Source of the DNA: JADHUC01 sp964623055
GTDB lineage: Bacteria > Planctomycetota > Planctomycetia > Pirellulales > Pirellulaceae
Direction: 5' to 3'
Length of the DNA stretch: 64,000 nucleotides
Assembly (NCBI GenBank): GCA_964623055.1
Contig: CAZURK010000003.1
Span: forward strand, 1-64,000
The notes under the pieces are model-generated. The model saw nothing but the letters and a program-made list of their open reading frames with translations, made no database searches and had not been told where the DNA came from. Made by a program: the position numbers and the translations under genes. This document shows positions 7,549 through 16,278 of this stretch, one piece after another. Numbering within the stretch: the first letter of the stretch is position 1; each line of letters begins with the position of its first letter.

Positions 7549-10143
7549 ATGAGTATCAAGCAACTGACGGTGACGTGCCTGTTGACCGCGGTCCCGACCT
7601 TCGCCGTCGCGGGCGAAGAGCAAGCAACGTGCCCAATCGTTCCACGTCCGAAACAGTATCACGACTCGGGGACAGTCGCGACGCTGCAGGCCCCTGATGC
7701 CGCGGCGATCGTCATCGGCACGAAAGCTACCGAGCCGGAGCGTTACGCGGCCGAGTATTTGCAGACACAAATCGAGCGACGTTTTCATCGCAAACTGCCG
7801 ATCCATGCGGAAACCGAAGTGCCAGCGGCCGCACGCCAAGTTCTCGTGCTGGGCCAAGTCGAAACCAACATGCGGCTGATGACGCTCTGCCGCGACCACA
7901 AGATCGAGCTGTCTGCCGAGTCTCCCGGCCACGACGGATTTGTCATTCGCTGCCTCGACGACGGGCCGCGCCAGGTGATCCTGATCGGCGGGAGCAACCC
8001 GCGGGGTGTGATTTATGGGCAGAACGCGTTCTTCGACCTGCTTCGCCGGGAAGGTGAGCGTGTCGTATTTCCGGTCGTTTCGGTCCGCGACTGGCCCAGC
8101 ATTGCTTGGCGAGGCCGGCCCCATTCGGTGCTCAAGCAGCATCTGGTGCCCGGGGCACTGGATGCCTATCTCCGCGCGCGGATCAATTTTACCGATGTGC
8201 GCGACGATCCGGACGTTAAGCCCACAATCATCTTCCCCGCGCGCAAAGCCTCGATGGGATTACCCGCAGGCCGGGCACTTGACGAGCCGTTGATCCGCCG
8301 GATGATCCACGAGTCGCACCGCCGCGGCCTGTTCGTCTACGGTACGGTCTCCTGCGGCGTGAAGCGCGACCAGATCGACGACGTGGTCAAAACGTTCAAG
8401 GAGCTCATCGCCTTGGGGGTCGATGGGCTGTGGATTTCGTTCGACGACGTGGGGGCCGGCGACAGTGCCCTCGAGGTGATCCGCCGTGTTCTGAAACTCG
8501 GTGCTGAGCACGAGATGACGGGGCGGAAAATCGCCATCACGCCGCCGGTGAACGAGTACAAGACGATTGACATGGAGTTCAATCACAAGGCGGCCAGCGA
8601 GTGGGGTCTGGCCGACATCCAATGGATGTTTACCCGCGTCCCGTGCGCCGACGATGCGGCCACGTCTCGGCGGATCGGCATCAAGGGCCTGCCCGGTTGG
8701 TGGCACAACTTGGTGAATTTCCGTGGCGGCTTTTTGCACAACGGGGGCGTGGCCTGTTCGCTTCGGGCCGACGGCAAGCCGGGTTACCTCAACATCCAGC
8801 CGTTGACCATGGGCTGGCATAATCCGCAGTACGACCAAATCCGCGACGCCCCGAAGAACACCAGTTGCGCGCTGCTTTGGGGCGTCGTTGGCGGCTGGCC
8901 CGAGGAATACCAGGTCGGCGCGTTGGGACTCTGGGCGTGGGATCCGGCCCGACACGACTGGCAGCGGACCCGAGAGGCCATCTACCGGTTGGTCTACGGG
9001 CCGTCGGTGGTCGAGACGGCAACCACGTTTGACGACAGACTATCGGACCTCAAAGACCTATTCGAGCTTCCACCGTGGCGATTCTGGCCAAACAAAGGCT
9101 GGCCCTGCCGGCTGAAAAATGTGGAGGACCGGCCGCGTGCAATGGCCTTGCTCGACGAATTGGATGGACTCCTAGCCGCGCTTCGGCGACAGGCACCAAA
9201 CGAGACAGCGATCGACGCGACTCGCCTCGAAACGGTATATCTTGAGCCGATGCAGGCCACGCTGGCCTACGCCCGGAAGATGGCCAAGCTCGAATACCCA
9301 GAGTATTCGTTTCCCGATTTCGAACGGACTATGATGCGCTTGATCGACGCGGGCGACGTCGACCAGGCGGAACGTCTTTTGGGCGCTAGTCGTAACCAAC
9401 TCAAGCCGCAGTTGGCACGAATCGAGGAAACGTTGGCCGAACTGAAAGGGATCGACGAGTACGTCGCCTTCTGGGACGGGCAGCTCGCCGGCATAGATCA
9501 ATGGAAACAGCGGGCCGCCCGGCGACGTGTGGATATGAAGAAGCGATTTCAGAGACTGATCGGCGGCGGCGCGGCCAGCTTCTTTCCGTACAAAGAGCAA
9601 GCCACCGCCGACACACTCGATACCCTGTTTGCGCCGCTGGCCAAACCGCCCGCCGGCAACGTGCTGGCTGAACTCGAAGCCGCCAACTGGCTGCAAGAAC
9701 GGTGCCGCTTCTCCGGCGCGTTCTGCGCGGGGTCTTTCGAGCGGCAAGGCCGATCGCTGGTGGCCATCGCCTATCCACGTCGCGTCCCTTCGAAGATTGA
9801 CGATGCAGCCGAGGTGTACGCCGAGGTGGTCGTGCCCGATTTCACCGGTCGGCTTATGCTCGACGCCTTCGTGAACGATACGCGACTTGAGAACCGGTAT
9901 CCGAAATACCGTTATCTGCAGCTCTGGATGAACGATCGCCTGCTCTGGGAAGAAGACGTCGCTCCCCCGCGGGATGGAAAAGAGTGGATTTCGCTGGACG
10001 TTACGGAGTTGGCCAAACCAGGCGCGACGCTCAAGCTCCGCTTCCGAGTCATCGACAAACGCCCCGTTGGCGATCACCTTTCGGTGGTATTCTCGGGGCC
10101 AATCCGCCTGCGAGCGGTACCGGGACAAGCGCCGCGGCCATAA
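7549..10143 (+). CDS. Secreted GH84-like glycoside hydrolase (hexosaminidase type)
   Basis: Exported protein of 864 residues. A Sec leader (MSIKQLTVTCLLTAVPTFAVA) is followed by the N-domain shared by GH20, GH67 and GH84 (PIVPRPKQYHDSG, then NPRGVIYGQNAFFDLL), a barrel with LWISFDDVGAGDS giving the double aspartate D299-D300 expected of GH84, and a long helical and beta C-terminal part. The usual GH84 WDN motif is not evident; the matching region reads WWHNLVNFRGG, so the assignment is to a divergent relative. GH84 enzymes remove beta-GlcNAc. ATG 7549 is chosen (GGGGAG at 7535-7540); an in-frame ATG-like extension upstream would run through the symporter end and the palindrome and is not credible. 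Confidence 0.65.
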   Translation: MSIKQLTVTCLLTAVPTFAVAGEEQATCPIVPRPKQYHDSGTVATLQAPDAAAIVIGTKATEPERYAAEYLQTQIERRFHRKLPIHAETEVPAAARQVLVLGQVETNMRLMTLCRDHKIELSAESPGHDGFVIRCLDDGPRQVILIGGSNPRGVIYGQNAFFDLLRREGERVVFPVVSVRDWPSIAWRGRPHSVLKQHLVPGALDAYLRARINFTDVRDDPDVKPTIIFPARKASMGLPAGRALDEPLIRRMIHESHRRGLFVYGTVSCGVKRDQIDDVVKTFKELIALGVDGLWISFDDVGAGDSALEVIRRVLKLGAEHEMTGRKIAITPPVNEYKTIDMEFNHKAASEWGLADIQWMFTRVPCADDAATSRRIGIKGLPGWWHNLVNFRGGFLHNGGVACSLRADGKPGYLNIQPLTMGWHNPQYDQIRDAPKNTSCALLWGVVGGWPEEYQVGALGLWAWDPARHDWQRTREAIYRLVYGPSVVETATTFDDRLSDLKDLFELPPWRFWPNKGWPCRLKNVEDRPRAMALLDELDGLLAALRRQAPNETAIDATRLETVYLEPMQATLAYARKMAKLEYPEYSFPDFERTMMRLIDAGDVDQAERLLGASRNQLKPQLARIEETLAELKGIDEYVAFWDGQLAGIDQWKQRAARRRVDMKKRFQRLIGGGAASFFPYKEQATADTLDTLFAPLAKPPAGNVLAELEAANWLQERCRFSGAFCAGSFERQGRSLVAIAYPRRVPSKIDDAAEVYAEVVVPDFTGRLMLDAFVNDTRLENRYPKYRYLQLWMNDRLLWEEDVAPPRDGKEWISLDVTELAKPGATLKLRFRVIDKRPVGDHLSVVFSGPIRLRAVPGQAPRP

Positions 10144-10204
10144 TCGTCTAACCCACGGCCGAAGACACAGGCATTCATTGTCCGGCCTGAATCGAACTGC
10201 GTGG

Positions 10205-11188
10205 CTACGAAGTCTTGGGGATTTGCCCGTACCGGTGGGCGGCTTCGGCGTTGAACTGAATTTCGTCGACGTAGCGGGGAAACATGCCGACGATCACACC
10301 GTCGGTGGGCTTGATGCTGGTAAAGGCGATCTTGAATGCCTCGCGCACGCGGCGCTCGTTGAGGCATGCCCGGCCCGCTGCCAGGATCTTGAAGCCGAAG
10401 CACGGTTTGTCGACCTGCCGGACCACCGCGGTCATCGCCGCCGGGTCGTCCTTGTACCAAGTGTAGTGCGTCATATCGAGGGTACACACCGGCGGCATCT
10501 TTTCCATCGCCCCCGGAACATTCTTTCGGGTGAGGAAATAGAAGCACGTCATAAAGAAGTCGACGTCCCACCCTTCGTCGGCGATGCGTTTGATGCAATC
10601 GGGATTGTGGGCCGAGACACCGGCCATGATGCCGCCGTCATGCACGGCTTTGACGAAGTCATGCACCTGCTGGTGCTTCCCTTCGCCAAACAGCCGATCG
10701 GTTACGCCGCCATGGTGTACCAAGGCGATCGGTTGCATGCTTTTGACCGCGTCCTTAACCGTAGCGATCTCGGCGTGCAGCCCGAAGAAAGTCATTTTCG
10801 CGCCGCGGTCCCGGGCGACCTGCACGTAATCAGAGTTCTTGTAGTTCGAGAATTGATGCGCCGTAATCCCCGCGCGCTCGCATCTCTGCAGGAACTCCAC
10901 TTGTCGCTCTGAGGTGAAGTACTCCTTCATACAGTGCGTGGCGTGCGCCCCCTGATACGAGCCCCCGTTGAGCGGGTTGGCCCCGGCAACCAGCCGGCTG
11001 ATGCGGTACGACCCAATCTGAATCGAAGGCAACGGCTTTATCGGAGCCGTTTCGCCGGCGGATTCAGCCGCGTTGGCCGTCGACGGCACTTGGCTGCCCA
11101 GCATCGGCACCGCCGCTGCGACTGCGCCGGCAGCCGTCGTGCCCTTGATGAAATCACGACGCGAGACATTGGCTCTGTCTTTCTGCAT
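10205..11188 (-). CDS. Tat-exported aldo/keto-reductase-like TIM-barrel protein
   Basis: Protein of 327 residues with a twin-arginine leader (SRRDFIKGTTAAGAVAAAVP) and an aldo/keto reductase-like barrel: ISRLVAGANPLNGG at the start, a TERQVEFLQRCERAGI-type helix, GLHAEI, VHHGG, and a C-terminal FKILAAGRACLNERRV block followed by TSIKPTDGVIVGMFPRY. ATG at 11188 (minus) has AGAGGA about nine bases upstream. It converges with the GH84-like gene. A clear paralogue is at 57707-58714 with the same leader type and the same FKILAAGR and KPTD blocks. The classic AKR tetrad (Asp, Tyr, Lys, His) is not obvious, so it may not use NADPH; the true reaction is unknown. Confidence 0.75.
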   Translation of the reverse strand: MQKDRANVSRRDFIKGTTAAGAVAAAVPMLGSQVPSTANAAESAGETAPIKPLPSIQIGSYRISRLVAGANPLNGGSYQGAHATHCMKEYFTSERQVEFLQRCERAGITAHQFSNYKNSDYVQVARDRGAKMTFFGLHAEIATVKDAVKSMQPIALVHHGGVTDRLFGEGKHQQVHDFVKAVHDGGIMAGVSAHNPDCIKRIADEGWDVDFFMTCFYFLTRKNVPGAMEKMPPVCTLDMTHYTWYKDDPAAMTAVVRQVDKPCFGFKILAAGRACLNERRVREAFKIAFTSIKPTDGVIVGMFPRYVDEIQFNAEAAHRYGQIPKTS

Positions 11189-11596
11189 TGAAGCGATCCT
11201 CTCTGAGATATCCGCGATGGAACTGGGGTTTAGCCCAAGTCATACAATTATGGTCGTCGAGTTGTTGCCAGTAAACCGGAATGCACGATTCACGAGGCGG
11301 TTCACATGCCCGAAACCATCCCCCTAGTTCAAGGGTAAAATCGAACGCTTTCGGACTTGGCTCGCCTGTGGAACTTCGATACGTCGGTCGATGTGACCTG
11401 CGTTAGTTAGCAGAATACGGTCAGGAACAACTTCATCGTTCGGGTGTGTAATCGTGGGAACATGGGCGTGATTCGAGCCATGGGGCGCGGCGCCAAAGCA
11501 GAGTTGAACCTCAGGCCGAATTGATGTACGGTCGTGCCAACCTGGGCTCGACCACGACGCAATCGTTGAGAAACTCGCCGAAGAGAAAAGCCGTTC
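11189..11596. other. Divergent intergenic region
   Basis: About 400 bases separate the minus-strand Tat protein and the plus-strand GH57 gene, so promoters for both should lie here. I could not pick a convincing sigma-70 box. The last 75 bases can be read in a frame ending DHDAIVEKLAEEKSRS, whose TGA overlaps the GH57 ATG as ATGA; this may be the tail of a lost upstream gene. Confidence 0.4.
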
Positions 11597-13165
11597 ATGA
11601 AGTACGTTGCCGTTTTCCATGCCAATCTGAACTACGCTTACCTGGTCCCCGAACGATACGAATTTGTCATTCGTTCGAGCTACGAGCTGTTGATCGACAC
11701 CATGCGGGAGCGGTTTGAGGACACGAAATATGTGTTCGAGGCTTCGGGCTACACGCTCGAACATATTGCCGAGAAAACGCCCGACGTGCTCGACAAGTTG
11801 AAGGCAGCGATTGCCTCGGGCCAGTGCGAATTCATGGGGTCGCCCTACGCCCACCCGATGCTGCCGAACTTCCCGGAAGAAGACGGTCTCTGGACGATCG
11901 AGTTCTCCAACGATGTCTATCAGAGTCTGCTCGGATTTCGGCCCAAGAGCTTCTGGAATCCGGAGTGCGGCTGGCGGGACTACGTCCCCAGGCAAGTCGC
12001 CCAGGCCGGGTATACGAACCTAATCGGCGACTTCGAGGCTTACAGCCGGTCGGTCGATGCCGACGGCAAGCCATTGAGGCCGGAGATCTACGTGAAGGAG
12101 CATAGCGACGACACGGCGTTCTACCGCTTCGGTTTCGCGTACGATCTGCCGGGTACGGAACGTGCGTTGCACTTCCCGTTCCAATATGTCGTCGGAGTGC
12201 CGCAAGGCACCCTGCGGGCTTTTCTGAGAACGGATCGCGTGGCCCAATTCGGCGTGCGGTTCTTCATGGGAATGGAGGGATACTCGCTGGACGAGTACGT
12301 CAGCCTGATTCGCAAGTACTCTGAGCAGGCTGATGGGGAGCCGGAGGGTGCTCTGATCGTCTTTGCGGACGACGCGGAGTACATCGGCACGAACGGCTGG
12401 TTCCGTTTGAAGTTTCAAAATCAGCCGGACCGCGTATTCGAGCGCGTACCCGATGCCCAAGACAAGCTGATCGGCTTGATTACCGCGTGCGAGCAGATGG
12501 GTAGCTTCACGACCTTTGACGATGCTTGTAACGGGCTTCCGGCTCTGAACGAACCACTGACGTTCGACGACGACTCGGCCTGGCATGGCGCGCGGGCCTC
12601 GACCTGGGCCAACACGCCGATGGCACGGCTGTTGCGACCGTGGCAGGACTTGGTACGGGAGAAGTTGCATGCGTTGGGAGACTCGCTCGACGCGGCGGTG
12701 CGGCGCCGAGTGTGGTATCATCTGACCAACTCGTACAACTCCGATGGGCAATGGCCCCCCACGCTGCCCGACGCACCCCACGTAGTCCACCCCTTCAACT
12801 ACGGCTACTGCTTCGAGAACCTACTTGCAGCCGAGCTGCTGATCGGTGGAGTTGAGCGACAGAGCCTGACAACCAACCCCGTCGATACGATTCGTGAGAT
12901 TCTTAGCCCGCAGCAGCAGTTGGTTGCGACCAAAGCGCGGGCTCTGGCAGCATCAGAGGATGCCGTCGAGGCGAGCAACGGCCGCTTGGCGGATGCATGG
13001 ATCCAACGATCACAGGATGTGAGTCACATCGAGGCCTCCGGCACGAGGATCCTGTACGCGGATGAGTATCGCGTTCGAGCCGACGCGCTAGCCGAAGCGC
13101 GGCGGCTGGTTGGCGGGGTGGACATCGAGCAGGTTGGAACCGACTTGAATCGACTGGAATCATGA
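11597..13165 (+). CDS. GH57-family glycoside hydrolase
   Basis: Cytoplasmic (no signal peptide) protein of 522 residues. The opening KYVAVFHANLNYAYL is the GH57 first strand, where Q/H is usual. FWNPECGWRDYVP carries the family's nucleophile glutamate (E123), and IVFADDAEYIG carries the conserved aspartate pair (D258/D259) of motif 4. A C-terminal helical bundle contains WYHLTNSYNSDGQW. GH57 members act on alpha-glucans and some alpha-galactans (amylase, branching enzyme, glucanotransferase, galactosidase); which activity applies here is not readable. The gene overlaps the following URO-D-like gene by four bases (ATGA), so translation is probably coupled. Confidence 0.85.
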   Translation: MKYVAVFHANLNYAYLVPERYEFVIRSSYELLIDTMRERFEDTKYVFEASGYTLEHIAEKTPDVLDKLKAAIASGQCEFMGSPYAHPMLPNFPEEDGLWTIEFSNDVYQSLLGFRPKSFWNPECGWRDYVPRQVAQAGYTNLIGDFEAYSRSVDADGKPLRPEIYVKEHSDDTAFYRFGFAYDLPGTERALHFPFQYVVGVPQGTLRAFLRTDRVAQFGVRFFMGMEGYSLDEYVSLIRKYSEQADGEPEGALIVFADDAEYIGTNGWFRLKFQNQPDRVFERVPDAQDKLIGLITACEQMGSFTTFDDACNGLPALNEPLTFDDDSAWHGARASTWANTPMARLLRPWQDLVREKLHALGDSLDAAVRRRVWYHLTNSYNSDGQWPPTLPDAPHVVHPFNYGYCFENLLAAELLIGGVERQSLTTNPVDTIREILSPQQQLVATKARALAASEDAVEASNGRLADAWIQRSQDVSHIEASGTRILYADEYRVRADALAEARRLVGGVDIEQVGTDLNRLES

Positions 13166-14232
13166 CGCCACGCGAATTGCTCATCACGGCTCTCGAAGGC
13201 GGGGTCCCCGACACGACTCCGCTGACCATCTACGATTGGAACATGGGGGCCGTGACGGCCGACGAGTTGGCCGTGAAGATGCGCGAGCCGGCGTGGCAGC
13301 GGCTGATCGAGCGCGGGCTAACCGTCCGCTGCCACTGTCCTGTCGTGAAGGCAGTTGAGCACGGAGTTGAGTATTCGGTCGAGGAGAGAGAATTAGATGG
13401 CGCACTACTCCGCCGGGAAATCAAGACAACGCCGGTCGGCCGGATCGAGAAGAAAACCCGCAACGGCTGGCATGATGAAGACTGGATCAAGACCCCGGCC
13501 GACTATCGCGTACAACAGTGGATCGTCGAGCACACGGAACTGATTGCCGACTATGAAGCTTGCGCCCGAGCCGAGGATGTCGTCGGAGAACGGGGAGTGG
13601 TTGTCCTGACGGGATCCGGGAACTGGCAACATCGATCACCGGCGATGTGCATCAACGTGGACCTGGCCGGGACCGAGCAGTTCTGTACGGACGTGGCGCT
13701 GGATCTGCCCGAATTGGGCGATCTATACAACGCGCTCGAAAACCAGTTTCTGGAAGAGCAGCGTCTGATCGCGGCCGGACCGGGTCGGTATGTCGCTTGG
13801 TTCGAGAATCTCACAATCGGCATGTTGGGCCCCCAGCGATACGCGGAGTTGCTCGTGCCCATTTATGAAAAAGCCGTGCCGATTCACAACGCCCGGGACA
13901 AACAAGTGATGGTGCATTACGACGGCCAGTTGAGGGTGATCGCCGACCAGATCGCCCAGGCTCCCTACGCCATCATCGATTCGTTGACCGAACCGCCCGA
14001 GGGCGATATGACCTACGACGAGTGCCGTCGGCTGTGGCCGAATCTCGTCTTCTGGGCGAATATCAATGTGGACCTCTATTACCGCCCGGCCGACGAGCTT
14101 CGCGAGGCCGTTGTTGCCAAACGAGAGCGAGCCGGCAGGAAGGGTCTCGCTTTCGAGATTTCAGAAGACCTGCCAACAACCTGGAAAGAGTCGATACCGG
14201 TCGTCTTACAGACACTTCGGGAGTTAGGGTGA
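13162..14232 (+). CDS. URO-D/MtaA-superfamily protein (first of three)
   Basis: Cytoplasmic protein of 356 residues. The opening TPRELLITALEGGVPDTTPL is the standard start of uroporphyrinogen-decarboxylase-like proteins. The superfamily barrel continues through FENLTIGMLGPQRYAELLVPIYEKAVP. At the position where corrinoid methyltransferases of this family (MtaA, CmuA) carry a zinc-ligand HxC, this protein has HYDG (H252, D254). It therefore seems to be neither heme-pathway HemE nor a standard zinc methyltransferase. It is translationally coupled to the GH57 gene (ATGA overlap), implying a role in sugar metabolism. The substrate is unknown. Confidence 0.7.
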   Translation: MTPRELLITALEGGVPDTTPLTIYDWNMGAVTADELAVKMREPAWQRLIERGLTVRCHCPVVKAVEHGVEYSVEERELDGALLRREIKTTPVGRIEKKTRNGWHDEDWIKTPADYRVQQWIVEHTELIADYEACARAEDVVGERGVVVLTGSGNWQHRSPAMCINVDLAGTEQFCTDVALDLPELGDLYNALENQFLEEQRLIAAGPGRYVAWFENLTIGMLGPQRYAELLVPIYEKAVPIHNARDKQVMVHYDGQLRVIADQIAQAPYAIIDSLTEPPEGDMTYDECRRLWPNLVFWANINVDLYYRPADELREAVVAKRERAGRKGLAFEISEDLPTTWKESIPVVLQTLRELG

Positions 14233-14338
14233 ACTCTATCCCAAAACGTGAATACACTCAGTGCGTAGCCGATGTAGTGGTGTGGTTATCGATATTTGTC
14301 AGGCACAGCCTGACCTACAAACTCACCTGGAGAACGTC

Positions 14339-16141
14339 ATGCTGAAGAACATTCACTCACTGCTGGCAATGGCCGTGCTAGTATCTGCCAGTTCGTTGTG
14401 CGCCGAAGACGCGTTGTACGTTGCCCCCGACGGCGACGATGCAAACGAAGGAACGGCCGAACGGCCGTTTGCCACAATTCAACGAGCTCAGGCCGCGGTC
14501 CGCCACAAGAGCGAGGCCGGCTTGAAGGACGATGTGGTCGTCTATCTTCGCGGCGGTATCTACTACCTTGAAAAGGCGCTTAAGTTTGGGCCGCTCGACG
14601 GTGGAACCAAGGAACGCTCGGTGACCTACGCGGCCGCCGAGGGCCAGGGGGTTACCATTTCCGGAGGACGCGAAATCCACGGCTGGAAGCAGGGCAGCGA
14701 CGGCCTTTGGACCCTCGAACTACCAGATGTGAAGGCAGGGAAGTGGTTCTTCCGCCAACTTTACGCCGACGGCAAACGGATGCCGCGCGGCCGCTATCCC
14801 GCCGAAGGCTTCTTGAAGATCAAGCGTGTGTCGAAGGACTACAAGACGCTGCAGTTCACCGAACCGCTGCCCGATCGCAACTTCGGCGGTCAGGAAACGG
14901 AGGTTGTCGTCGTTCAAAACTGGTCGATCTCGCGGGAGCTGATCGTCCAGAGCAAACCGGAAGAACTGACCGCCGAAACACAGATCGGTTGGGTCGGGCA
15001 TATGGCATGCCTTCCGAAGCCGAGGATGTCTGCGTTCCTGGAAAACGCCCTCTCGCTGGTCACGGAACCGGGCCAGTGGTATCTCGACCGCAAGTCGGGC
15101 ACGCTCTACTACAAGGCGGCCGATGGCGAAGATCCAAATCAGCGCCGGTTTGTCGCGCCCCGGGTCGATCAACTGGTTCGCGTCGAGGGCGCTTCCGATC
15201 GTCCGGTGCGAAACCTCCATTTCAAAGTAATCGGGTTTGAGCATTCTAACTGGCTGATTCCCAAGATCGGGTACGACGGTATCCAGGCCTGCTACCATGG
15301 GACGACCGTCGATGAACCAGCTTGTTACGCCGTCGACGTAGCGGTGGAATTGGAGTACTGCGAGGGCTGCACAATCGAGCAGTGCCGCCTGACTCGTATC
15401 GGCGGCAGCGGGATCGGAATCGGGGCTGGGTGCCGTGACAATCGCATTGTCGGTTGTGTGATCAGTGATGTCGGAGCGACCGGCGTCAATGTGGGGCACA
15501 TGAAGGTCAAGGACCCGTTGTGGGCCGATTGGTCCAACCCAGACGATGCCCCCAGCAACAACGAGGTTGCCAACTGCTACATCCATCACTGTGGTGCAGA
15601 CCTCTGGGGAGCGCACGGTATCTTCGACGCTATGACACGCGACACCAAGATCCGTCACAACGAAGTGGCGTGGATTCCCTACGGTGGCATCGCGACCGGG
15701 TATGTGTGGGGGACAGAGCGCACCAGCCAGCGAGGCTGTGTGATCGAGTACAACCATATCCACGAGGTGACACTCAAGTTGAACGATAGCGGTTGCCTCT
15801 ACACGTTGGGGTTCCAGCCGGGTTCCATTATCCGCGGCAACCTGCTGCACGGGGTTCGCTTTGGTGGATTTGCCGGCGGACAGATCTGCAACAATGGGAT
15901 CTTCTTCGACGAAGGAAGCAAGGGGTTCCTGCTCGAAGACAACGTCATCTACGACGTCGATCAAGCACCGGGAGCCAGGAACACGGCCGTTCGATTCAAC
16001 CGCAGCAGCCACGACTGGCAGACCTGGAGCAACAACACCATTCAGACCGAGGCCAAGGCACCCGAGGCCGCCAAGGCGCTGGCGGAGAAAGCGGGGCTGG
16101 AATCCAAATACAGCGACCTTTTGAAGATTCAACGAAAGTAG
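14339..16141 (+). CDS. Secreted right-handed beta-helix protein, candidate GH141-like hydrolase
   Basis: Exported protein of 600 residues: a signal peptide (MLKNIHSLLAMAVLVSASSLCA), then the typical LYVAPDGDDANEGTAERPFATIQRAQAAV opening of pectate-lyase-fold proteins, an inserted beta-domain, and many beta-helix coils rich in IxxNxI and GxxI repeats (CTIEQCRLTRIGGSGIGIG, NCYIHHCGADLWGAHGIF, GCVIEYNHIHEV). This layout resembles GH141 alpha-fucosidases/xylanases and other beta-helix enzymes. Catalytic residues could not be fixed by eye. ATG 14339 is supported by GGAG at 14329-14332; the longer frame to 14261 adds no leader. Position between URO-D-like genes suggests co-regulation with that cluster. 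Confidence 0.7.
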   Translation: MLKNIHSLLAMAVLVSASSLCAEDALYVAPDGDDANEGTAERPFATIQRAQAAVRHKSEAGLKDDVVVYLRGGIYYLEKALKFGPLDGGTKERSVTYAAAEGQGVTISGGREIHGWKQGSDGLWTLELPDVKAGKWFFRQLYADGKRMPRGRYPAEGFLKIKRVSKDYKTLQFTEPLPDRNFGGQETEVVVVQNWSISRELIVQSKPEELTAETQIGWVGHMACLPKPRMSAFLENALSLVTEPGQWYLDRKSGTLYYKAADGEDPNQRRFVAPRVDQLVRVEGASDRPVRNLHFKVIGFEHSNWLIPKIGYDGIQACYHGTTVDEPACYAVDVAVELEYCEGCTIEQCRLTRIGGSGIGIGAGCRDNRIVGCVISDVGATGVNVGHMKVKDPLWADWSNPDDAPSNNEVANCYIHHCGADLWGAHGIFDAMTRDTKIRHNEVAWIPYGGIATGYVWGTERTSQRGCVIEYNHIHEVTLKLNDSGCLYTLGFQPGSIIRGNLLHGVRFGGFAGGQICNNGIFFDEGSKGFLLEDNVIYDVDQAPGARNTAVRFNRSSHDWQTWSNNTIQTEAKAPEAAKALAEKAGLESKYSDLLKIQRK

Positions 16142-16142
16142 C

Positions 16143-16260
16143 CATCACGCTCCGCGTGATGTAGCACAGCCTCGGCAAGGCTGCGCCCGAAAGTGACCCC
16201 AGGGAAATGGAGACAACTTTTCCAGTGCGGTGCCAGCTCACGCAGAGCGTGAACGCTACT
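16143..16260. repeat. Small hairpins made from a TCACGC/GCGTGA motif
   Basis: A perfect 19-base hairpin at 16143-16161 (8-bp arms, 3-base loop) directly follows the beta-helix stop. A second short TCACGC-AGA-GCGTGA hairpin lies around 16238-16252, just before the next gene. The same motif in both suggests a dispersed repeat, one copy of which may serve as a transcript terminator. Confidence 0.6.
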
Positions 16261-16278
16261 CTGAACAGGTAATGATCG

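Noticed and set aside
14720..16132. 470-codon open frame on the minus strand opposite the beta-helix gene
   Set aside because: The plus strand has a leader, an RBS and clear beta-helix repeats; the minus frame has no motifs and is explained by GC-rich codon bias.
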